NCBI GenBank assembly: GCA_023715185.1
Contig: JAMCAN010000003.1
Location: forward strand, 186,001-250,000
DNA: 64,000 nucleotides
DNA from: Planococcus sp. MER TA 32b
GTDB lineage: Bacteria; Bacillota; Bacilli; Bacillales_A; Planococcaceae
Direction of reading: 5' to 3'
Shown piece after piece: positions 58,010 to 64,000 of this stretch. Below the pieces are notes generated by a model. The model was given only the letters and a program-made list of their open reading frames with translations, was not told where the DNA came from and made no database searches. A program made the position numbers and the translations under genes. The stretch's first letter is position 1. Every line of letters begins with the position of its first letter.

Positions 58010-58723
58010 ATGAAAGTTTTATATGAAGGTACTATCACTCACCAGGTTCTTCGGAAAAAACTGCCTCTGCACATGAAACGGCTTTATCTCGAAGATCTGC
58101 CGGCTATTGAAGAAGTACAGGAAGCGGTGGTTGCTGCAATGACAGAAAGAACAGCTTTGCAGCCTTTATCGACAGAAGAATTCCTTTTCATCCTCAATGA
58201 ACGCGGGCTGATGGTCGGTGCCTATGCTGAAGAGAAATTGATCGGATTCCGAGCATTACTGATCCCTGAAATCGATGAAGAGCATCTCGGCTATGATATC
58301 GGATTGTCTGAAGGGGAATTGCCGAGGGTCATTTATCAGGAGATCTCTGCTGTGCTGCCCGCTTTCAGGGGGAATCGCCTTCAACAGAAGCTGGCGGACG
58401 TCATCATGAAGGAGTTGCCGAAACTGCCGGGGAATTTCCGGTACGTCTGCTGCACCGTCGCGCCGATGAACATCCCGAGCCTGAAAGATAAATTCACGCA
58501 GGACATGTACATCGGCGCCTTGACAGAGAAGTACGGCAATAAAGAGCGGTATGTCTGCGTTAAAGACCTGGAGAATCCGTCAATCGGCTACGAAGATTTT
58601 GCGGCGGCCAAACTGGACGACTTCACCAGACAGCATCAATTATTAGATGCCGGATACGTCGGCATCAACTTCCAAATGAAAAACGGCTTCCATGAAATCC
58701 AATTTGTAAAACCCATTCTTTAA
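58010..58723 (+). CDS. GNAT-like acetyltransferase
   Basis: This 237-residue protein has a GNAT core (RLYLEDLPAIEEVQEAVVAA start; EISAVLPAFRGNRLQQKLAD as motif A, with R-G-N-R-L in place of the common R/Q-G-x-G). PMNIPSLKDKFTQDMYIGAL resembles the C-terminal part of the larger GNATs of Bacillales. ATG 58010 is used after GGGGGAAGCGGAG. The substrate is unknown and the weak acetyl-CoA loop leaves activity uncertain. Confidence 0.7.
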   Translation: MKVLYEGTITHQVLRKKLPLHMKRLYLEDLPAIEEVQEAVVAAMTERTALQPLSTEEFLFILNERGLMVGAYAEEKLIGFRALLIPEIDEEHLGYDIGLSEGELPRVIYQEISAVLPAFRGNRLQQKLADVIMKELPKLPGNFRYVCCTVAPMNIPSLKDKFTQDMYIGALTEKYGNKERYVCVKDLENPSIGYEDFAAAKLDDFTRQHQLLDAGYVGINFQMKNGFHEIQFVKPIL

Positions 58724-58737
58724 GTAGAATGGGTTTT
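58708..58737 (+). terminator. Intrinsic terminator
   Basis: AAAACCCATTCT pairs perfectly with AGAATGGGTTTT, followed by more T. A diverged second copy lies at 59309-59338, beyond the repeats. Confidence 0.9.
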
Positions 58738-58767
58738 TTCTGTTTATTAAATTAAAATTAAACAGCC

Positions 58768-58974
58768 GATATTGCGCAAAACAGCTCCGCTTTCCTGGGG
58801 ACTTGCGCTGAGCTAACTCGGACTCGTTCCACTTCGCCCGAGTGGATCTCAGCACTTCGCTCGAACCGGAGTTGGAAAGCCAACTCCGGTTCTGTCTCTG
58901 CATCGCTACGCTAGCTTCGAGACATGAAAAGGCGCTGTTCCTCTGGGAGTCTCCGCTGTTTTGCTTCATATCTT
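58768..58974. repeat. Type B repeat, full copy
   Basis: It begins GATATTGCGCAAAACAGC and ends GCTGTTTTGCTTCATATC, inverted ends of about 18 bp. It contains hairpin GGAGTTGG/CCAACTCC and the segment CTGCATCGCTACGCTAGCTT shared with the 26.7-kb copy. Confidence 0.75.
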
Positions 58975-59085
58975 TGATTACTTTCTATAAAGGAAATTCA
59001 TTTAAGTCTGGATTAAATAAGAAAGTAGATAACGTAATTTTACACAGATCCAAAATGCAGCAGCAGGCGGCGAAGCGTAAAGATG

Positions 59086-59281
59086 TGCTCCTGCATCGCT
59101 GCACTGCTTCGTCGCAAAGACTTGTCCTCGCAAGCTTCGGCCAATGTCTTTCCTGCAGGAAGCAGTGACGGCGCTTGCGCCGGAGCGAAGCGAGTCCTGA
59201 GACCCCGCAGATAGCGTGAGCTATCGAGGAGGCTCAGGCAGCTCCCTGCGGAACGCGTCCGCATGCAGCGAAATGATGGAA
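59086..59281. repeat. Type C intergenic repeat
   Basis: GC-rich block with hairpins GGCGCTTGCGCC (59170-59181) and ATAGCGTGAGCTAT (59211-59224), plus GACCCCGC and GAGGAGGCTCAGG and GGAACGCGTCCGCATGCAGC. The style matches short palindromic elements common between genes in Bacillaceae and Planococcaceae. Only one copy is in the window. Confidence 0.6.
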
Positions 59282-59369
59282 GCATATGATGTTTCTCGAC
59301 AACCTGAAAAGTCCATCCTTTAAATAGAATGGGTTTTTCTTTTGCTGCAGTAAAAATAATAAATAATTC

Positions 59370-59397
59370 TGAAACTTCAAGCCTTTATTACCGTATA
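59370..59397 (+). promoter_or_regulatory. Sigma-W promoter of yuaF-floT
   Basis: TGAAAC (59370-59375), 16-bp spacer, CGTATA (59392-59397), a perfect match. In Bacillus subtilis the homologous yuaFGI operon is also driven by sigma-W. Confidence 0.85.
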
Positions 59398-59441
59398 TAA
59401 GATAAGATGGAAAAGAGCTACCGGGAATGGGAGGGATTGGA

Positions 59442-59981
59442 ATGGAAATGTTTGGTGTAGAGGTGGAGCAAATTTATATGTACGGCTTGCTGATCGCGGC
59501 AGGACTGACTTTACTTTACGTGCTGTTCGGCGATATGGCCGATGCGGGAGAAGGGCTTCCGCTATTGAATCCAGCTGTACTGCTGGCATTTTTCACTTTG
59601 TTTTTCGCCAGCGCTTTTGTGCTTGAAAAAGCGGGCGGGCTGAACAGTGCCAGCATCATCCTGATTTCAGCAACAGCAGCTGTAGTGCTGGACTTCCTTC
59701 TGTATTTCTTTGTTTTATTGCCATTGAAATCTGCGGAATCCTCGATCGCCTATACCGAAGAATCGCTTCTCGGGCAAGTGGCCAGAGTGATTATTCCGAT
59801 TCCTGTCGACGGTTATGGCGAAGTGGTGCTGGAAACATACGGCGGCATGATTTCGAAGCGGGCTGCGGGCTATGACAATGAGCCGATTGCGCAGGACGAA
59901 CAGGTGCTGATCATTGATATCGCTGACGGCACGCTCTATGTAAGGGAATACGAGCCTTTTGTAATAAGAAATAAAAAATAG
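59442..59981 (+). CDS. yuaF: NfeD-family membrane protein (YuaF-like)
   Basis: This 179-residue protein has about four N-terminal membrane segments and a C-terminal soluble OB-fold (from LLGQVARVIIPIPVDGYGEVVL to the end), the YuaF/NfeD architecture. ATG 59442 follows GGGAGGG. It lies 21 bp before floT and shares its sigma-W promoter. NfeD partners support flotillin assembly into membrane microdomains. Confidence 0.9.
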   Translation: MEMFGVEVEQIYMYGLLIAAGLTLLYVLFGDMADAGEGLPLLNPAVLLAFFTLFFASAFVLEKAGGLNSASIILISATAAVVLDFLLYFFVLLPLKSAESSIAYTEESLLGQVARVIIPIPVDGYGEVVLETYGGMISKRAAGYDNEPIAQDEQVLIIDIADGTLYVREYEPFVIRNKK

Positions 59982-60002
59982 AAAAACCAGGGGGAAATCA
60001 GT

Positions 60003-61517
60003 ATGGAAGTGTGGATCGTTATTGGAGTGGTGGCAGCTATATTACTGGCGTTGATCGGAGTATACATCACAAAATACAAGACGGTGGGACCGGACGAAGC
60101 ATTGATCGTTACGGGAAGTTATTTGGGGTCGAAAAATGTACATACCGATGATTCGGGTAATCGCATTAAGATTATCAGAGGCGGAGGCACATTCCTGCTG
60201 CCGGTGTTTCAGCAGGCGGCGCCGCTCAGTTTATTGTCCAGCAAATTGGAAGTCACGACGCCTGAAGTCTATACGGAGCAAGGTGTTCCGGTTATGGCAG
60301 ACGGGACGGCAATCATCAAAATCGGCGGTTCCATTTCTGAAATCGCAACAGCTGCAGAGCAATTTTTAGGGAAGTCTAAAGAAGACCGGGAAAATGAAGC
60401 GAAAGAAGTTCTGGAAGGGCATCTTCGTTCCATCCTGGGATCGATGACCGTAGAAGAAATTTATAAAAACCGCGATAAGTTCTCACAGGAAGTGCAGCGG
60501 GTAGCATCGCATGATTTGGCGAAAATGGGCTTGATCATCGTGTCATTCACCATTAAAGATGTCCGTGATAAAAATGGTTATCTTGATTCGTTGGGGAAAG
60601 CACGTATTGCCCAGGTGAAGAGAGACGCGGATATTTCAACCGCCGAATCGGAAATGGAGACGCGCATCAAACGCGCTGAAGCCGGCAAAGAGGCGCAGCG
60701 TGCGGAAATCCAGCGCGCGACTGAAATCGCTGAAGCGGAAAAAGAGAATCTGTTGAAAGTGGCAGAATACCGCCGTGAGCAGGACAGTGCAAAAGCCCGT
60801 GCCGATCAGGCGTATGAACTGGAAACAGCGCGTTCGAAACAGGAAGTTGTAGAACAGGAAATGCAGATCCGCATCATTGAACGCCAGAAACAGATTGAGC
60901 TGGAAGAGAAAGAAATTCAGCGCCGTGAGCGCCAATATGACTCAGAAGTGAAGAAAAAAGCGGATGCTGACCGTTATGCTGTGGAACAGGCAGCCGAAGC
61001 TGAGAAGTCGAAACAGCTTGCAGATGCTGATGGGCAGAAATACCGTGTCGAAGCTATGGCGAAAGCTGATGCAGAGAAAGTCCGCTTGGATGGTATGGCG
61101 AAAGCTGATTCCCAGCGTGCACAAGGTGAATCGGAAGCGGATGTCATCCGTCTGAAAGGTCTGGCCGAAGCCGAAGCGAAACGTAAAATCGCGGAGGCCT
61201 TTGAAATGTACGGCCAGGCGGCTACACTCGATATGATCGTGAAGATGCTGCCGGAATATGCGAAACAAATTGCCAGCCCACTTGCGAATATCGATAAGAT
61301 TACAGTTGTCGATACTGGCAGCGGTGAAGGCGGCGGCGCCAATAAAGTGACCTCGTACGCGACGAACCTGATGTCGACTCTGCAAGAAACGCTGAAGGAG
61401 TCATCTGGAATCGACGTTCGTGAAATGCTTGAGAATATGAGCGGCAAATCGGACTACGCTGCAACTATTGAAAAATTGCGCTACGAATTGGCGGAAAAAG
61501 AGACGCCTGTGAAGTAA
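60003..61517 (+). CDS. floT: Flotillin-like protein FloT (YuaG)
   Basis: This 504-residue scaffold of functional membrane microdomains has a hydrophobic N-terminal hairpin (about residues 3-22), an SPFH/PHB domain (about 30-200; GTFLLPVFQQAAPLSLLSSK), then long coiled coil with EA-rich repeats (KADADRYAVEQAAEAEKSKQ, KADAEKVRLDGMAKADSQRA). The C-terminus is used for oligomer contacts. AGGGGGA precedes the ATG. It is the second gene of a sigma-W operon with yuaF, so it is expected to be induced by cell-envelope stress. Confidence 0.95.
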   Translation: MEVWIVIGVVAAILLALIGVYITKYKTVGPDEALIVTGSYLGSKNVHTDDSGNRIKIIRGGGTFLLPVFQQAAPLSLLSSKLEVTTPEVYTEQGVPVMADGTAIIKIGGSISEIATAAEQFLGKSKEDRENEAKEVLEGHLRSILGSMTVEEIYKNRDKFSQEVQRVASHDLAKMGLIIVSFTIKDVRDKNGYLDSLGKARIAQVKRDADISTAESEMETRIKRAEAGKEAQRAEIQRATEIAEAEKENLLKVAEYRREQDSAKARADQAYELETARSKQEVVEQEMQIRIIERQKQIELEEKEIQRRERQYDSEVKKKADADRYAVEQAAEAEKSKQLADADGQKYRVEAMAKADAEKVRLDGMAKADSQRAQGESEADVIRLKGLAEAEAKRKIAEAFEMYGQAATLDMIVKMLPEYAKQIASPLANIDKITVVDTGSGEGGGANKVTSYATNLMSTLQETLKESSGIDVREMLENMSGKSDYAATIEKLRYELAEKETPVK

Positions 61518-61580
61518 GCAGAATTTCACATGCATTAAATTGTATGCGAGGAAAATAGTTACATTAAATATTTATAACTT

Positions 61581-61620
61581 AAACCAGCGACAAAAAGCTT
61601 TTGCTTTTTGTCGCTGGTTT
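61581..61620 (+). terminator. Intrinsic terminator
   Basis: AAACCAGCGACAAAAAGC pairs perfectly with GCTTTTTGTCGCTGGTTT, then T-rich sequence. Confidence 0.92.
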
Positions 61621-61796
61621 TTGGTTTCATGGAACCGCAGAGCGGGAAAAGATAGGCGATATAGTATGAAATTATCATTTATGCTGGATTGTTGCTTCTC
61701 TGTCATTTTACAGATTTAATTAGGGTGGGAGTTTTTGGTGGCAATATTATTTGGATGATAAATTCGTGATAAAAACATTTTTTTAAGGAGCACCCT

Positions 61797-63287
61797 ATGA
61801 ACATACAATTTTCAGAAATACCTCATCTGACGCCTCTTTCCGTAAGCGGACCAGAATCACAGGAAATCACTTCAATCGTTTATAATTCAGTGGAGACGAA
61901 AAAAGGATCCGCTTTCTTTTGTGTGACTGGAGAAAATACTGACGGTCATCTATATATCGGGGAAGCGATCGATAAAGGCGCATCGGCCATCATCGGGACT
62001 GACAAAGACATGCTTGATCAGTATATCAGCCTGTTTCCTCAAGTGACATTTTTACAAGTGGAAAATTCAAAGGTCGCAATGGCGCACGTTTCGAATCATT
62101 TTTACGGCAATTCACAAGACCAGCTGATCAAGATCGGAGTTACAGGCACTAACGGTAAAACCACTACAGCCACCTTCGTTTCCAGCCTTTTTAATCTTTT
62201 GGGCATGCCGTGCGGATTTTTGGGCACTACCGGTATATGGTCTTCAGCCGGCAAGCTTGCTTATAAGAAAAGCACGCCAACTACACCCCTCTCTTCTGAC
62301 ATACATAATATCTTTTCACAGCTGGCTTCTCAGGGGGATGTGGCAGCTGCAATGGAAGTCTCATCCATTGCGCTGGATCAGAAAAGGGTGGAAGGCATTG
62401 TCTTTGATGTGGCCATCCACACGAATATTTCTGAGGAGCATATGGAATATCATAAAACTTTTACTCATTATCTCCAGTCAAAACTGGAGTTATTCCGTCA
62501 GGCGAAATCGGCTGTCATCAATCTGGATGATGCCGGCATGTCTCAGGAGATTTTAGGGATTGCACAGTATCCATGCCTTACATACAGTGCAGACCCGAAT
62601 TCCGGAGCGGATCTGATTTGGGGGAATTGCAGGACACTGGACGCAGGACTGGTTTTCGATTTGATCTATCAAGGTATTACAAGGCAAGTTCAAGTTCCCC
62701 TCTTCGGTGAATATAATGCCGGCAATCTGACAGCGGCGATTGCCGCGGCGTTATTGGCAGGAAAGTCCATTGAAGAGATATTGTCTGTCTTGCCTGACAT
62801 GCCTCAGGTGGAGGGGCGGTTCCAGGTTCTGCCCGGACCTGAAGGAAGAAAAATCATCCTTGATTATGCCCATACGCCGGTAGCCATTGATCTGGTGTTG
62901 AAAGAAGCGAAAAAACTGCCGCATCGCCGGCTCATTGCGTTGATTGCGGGTATCGGGATCCGGGACTTTTCCAAGATGCCGAAAATGGCGAAAGCATCAG
63001 AAGGCAAAGCGGACACGATCATCGTAACGGTTGACCATCCAGGGTACAATGATCCCTACGATGTGGTGGATGCTGTAGTTAAAGGTTTTACAGTCCCTTA
63101 TAAGCAGGAGGTGCTGACGGCTCCATCACGGAAAGATGCCGTAATAGAAGCGTTGAAGGCAAGCGGACCGGAAGACATCGTCCTGTTGTCCAGCGGCTGC
63201 ATCAACGGAGCGCAAATCATCAAGGGCGAATATATCCCGCATTCGGATGAAGAGATTATTGAGGAATTCTTTTTACAGCAGAATTAA
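61797..63287 (+). CDS. Divergent MurE-like Mur ligase
   Basis: This 496-residue ATP-dependent Mur ligase has the MurE domain order: N-terminal UDP-binding domain, central GVTGTNGKTTTATF (114-127), EVSSIALDQKRVEG and HTNISEEHMEYH, and a C-terminal domain. Three MurE marks are changed. The amino-acid specificity motif (DNPR or relatives) reads VDHPGYNDP at 412-420, the GCGGDRD loop reads GIGIRD, and KGHE is replaced by SSGCINGAQ at 465-473. It stands alone, away from a division/wall cluster. An altered substrate or a non-canonical wall modification is likely. Confidence 0.85.
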   Translation: MNIQFSEIPHLTPLSVSGPESQEITSIVYNSVETKKGSAFFCVTGENTDGHLYIGEAIDKGASAIIGTDKDMLDQYISLFPQVTFLQVENSKVAMAHVSNHFYGNSQDQLIKIGVTGTNGKTTTATFVSSLFNLLGMPCGFLGTTGIWSSAGKLAYKKSTPTTPLSSDIHNIFSQLASQGDVAAAMEVSSIALDQKRVEGIVFDVAIHTNISEEHMEYHKTFTHYLQSKLELFRQAKSAVINLDDAGMSQEILGIAQYPCLTYSADPNSGADLIWGNCRTLDAGLVFDLIYQGITRQVQVPLFGEYNAGNLTAAIAAALLAGKSIEEILSVLPDMPQVEGRFQVLPGPEGRKIILDYAHTPVAIDLVLKEAKKLPHRRLIALIAGIGIRDFSKMPKMAKASEGKADTIIVTVDHPGYNDPYDVVDAVVKGFTVPYKQEVLTAPSRKDAVIEALKASGPEDIVLLSSGCINGAQIIKGEYIPHSDEEIIEEFFLQQN

Positions 63288-63607
63288 TGGGTTTTATACC
63301 AGCTTTTCCTTTGGAAAAGTCGGTTCTAGGCTGTGGAAATATAATCTACTTGAATCATTTCGCCGCCTGCTGCTACATTTTGCATCTTTAAAAAAAGGAT
63401 ATACTTCTCTCAGTAAACCAAAATGTCTAACCTCTCTCTTTATAGAAAGCGATTCTGAGATATGGAGTAAAACAGCGAGACTCCCAAGGGAGCAGCGCCC
63501 TTTCATGTCTCGAAGCTAGCACAGCGATGCAGGAGCACGGGTTTCAGGAAAGCGAAGCTGATTTGCGGAATGTCGGTTGTTGAAATATATTTTTTTCATA
63601 AGACTTA
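63288..63607. repeat. Intergenic region with type B repeat (63462-63583)
   Basis: The copy runs from GATATGGAGTAAAACAGC to GCTGATTTGCGGAATGTC with inverted ends, and includes TCTCGAAGCTAGCACAGCGA. The preceding 63288-63461 stretch is AT-rich and holds no recognisable gene; short open frames here lack ribosome sites. Confidence 0.7.
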
Positions 63608-63636
63608 AAGCGGCTTTTCTTATAGATAAGTCGCTT
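63608..63636 (+). terminator. Probable intrinsic terminator
   Basis: AAGCGGCTT pairs with AAGTCGCTT (one G-U), followed by T3-C. Confidence 0.65.
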
Positions 63637-63702
63637 TTTCATGTTTTTTTGTGTTTAATAGAAGAGAAGGTTTAATTAGACATAAGAATTGGAGTGAATG
63701 GA

Positions 63703-64000
63703 ATGCAATATCGTACAGAGAAAGACACCATTGGTGAAATTCAGGTTGAAGCCGACAAAATGTGGGGAGCTCAGACACAGCGCAGTGTCCAGAACTTTGC
63801 GATCGGCACTGAGCGTATGCCGCATGAAGTGGTAATTGCGTTTGCCCAATTGAAAAAAGCGACAGCGAAAGCGAATCATAAGCTTGGGAAATTATCTGAA
63901 GCGAAGATGAAAGCGATCGAAACTGCAGCCAATGAAGTAATCGAAGGCAAATGGAATGACCATTTCCCATTGGTTGTCTGGCAGACAGGCAGCGGAACGC
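63703..64000 (+). CDS. fumC: Class II fumarate hydratase, 5' part
   Basis: The window ends inside this gene; 99 residues are visible ([44 protein letters not shown]). This opening is that of the fumarase/aspartase superfamily class II fumarases, which interconvert fumarate and malate in the TCA cycle. GGAGTGAATGG gives a ribosome site before ATG 63703. Aspartate ammonia-lyase is the main alternative, but [12 protein letters not shown] favours fumarase. Confidence 0.92.
   Translation, partial: MQYRTEKDTIGEIQVEADKMWGAQTQRSVQNFAIGTERMPHEVVIAFAQLKKATAKANHKLGKLSEAKMKAIETAANEVIEGKWNDHFPLVVWQTGSGT

Noticed and set aside
63294-63519. Short open frames downstream of the MurE-like gene
   Set aside because: They have no ribosome site and extend into a type B repeat.

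Overview
The window looks like chromosomal DNA of a low-to-mid GC Gram-positive bacterium of the Planococcaceae (Planococcus/Planomicrobium-like). The grounds are strong AGGAGG-type ribosome sites, frequent TTG/GTG starts, Bacillales-only families (YtoQ, FNR-type YumC reductase, FloT/YuaF, YdgGH-like MarR+MMPL, BceRS-AB-like bacitracin/peptide module, CatE/HxlR pair), sigma-W type promoters, Gram-positive LexA boxes, and several families of short intergenic palindromic repeats. No rRNA, tRNA, CRISPR array, prophage or complete insertion sequence was seen.

Layout. 1-1.8 kb: an AT-rich patch with a 28-bp palindrome, a MerR regulator with a probable CTG start and a DUF2268 metallopeptidase-like protein. 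1.8-6.4 kb: a peptide-sensing/detoxification module, ABC transporter (minus) divergent from its two-component system (plus), with a 15-bp palindrome between them. 6.5-9.8 kb (minus): haem O synthase CtaB, oxidase assembly CtaG, DUF2243, YtoQ and a small WYL-like protein. 10-15.4 kb: LexA-boxed sbcDC and two membrane proteins. 15.8-24.2 kb: CoA-transferase, MarR-MFS pair, RsbR paralogue, haemolysin III, YqxD, a DJ-1/PfpI-like protein and an AI-2E-family permease. 24.3-26.6 kb: polar amino-acid ABC importer. 27-33.3 kb: cyclophilin, atypical SDR, ferredoxin-NADP reductase, peptidase E-like, BCCT transporter and a LysM-3D cell-wall protein with a WalR-like site. 33.5-39.4 kb: GNAT, GrpB-family, NUDIX, a membrane-tethered PstS-like protein, CorA, and an ABC-F ATPase behind a 46-codon leader ORF and terminator. 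39.5-48.7 kb: HxlR/CatE, nitronate monooxygenase, PopT (DUF368), a sigma-W preceded membrane protein, CAP-domain protein, UppP and a second AI-2E-family permease. 48.8-49.5 kb: a dense block of nested repeats. 49.5-58.7 kb: MarR-MMPL pair, an HTH protein fused to a degenerate F1-ATPase beta-like domain, a VOC-beta-lactamase fusion, cold-shock protein and a FlaR-like kinase. 59.3-64 kb: sigma-W promoter, NfeD/YuaF plus flotillin FloT, a divergent MurE-like ligase and the start of fumC.

How parts fit together: a strong theme is envelope stress and cell-wall maintenance (BceRS-AB-like, PopT and UppP for undecaprenyl-phosphate recycling, FloT/YuaF, LysM-3D, CAP protein, MurE paralogue, sigma-W sites). 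A second theme is chemical or oxidative stress (YodB/CatR-like HxlR with CatE, MarR-efflux pairs, ABC-F). The most unusual items are the HTH-F1beta protein with its own operator array, the leader/attenuator ahead of the ABC-F gene, and the nested intergenic repeats, where one element has visibly inserted into another.
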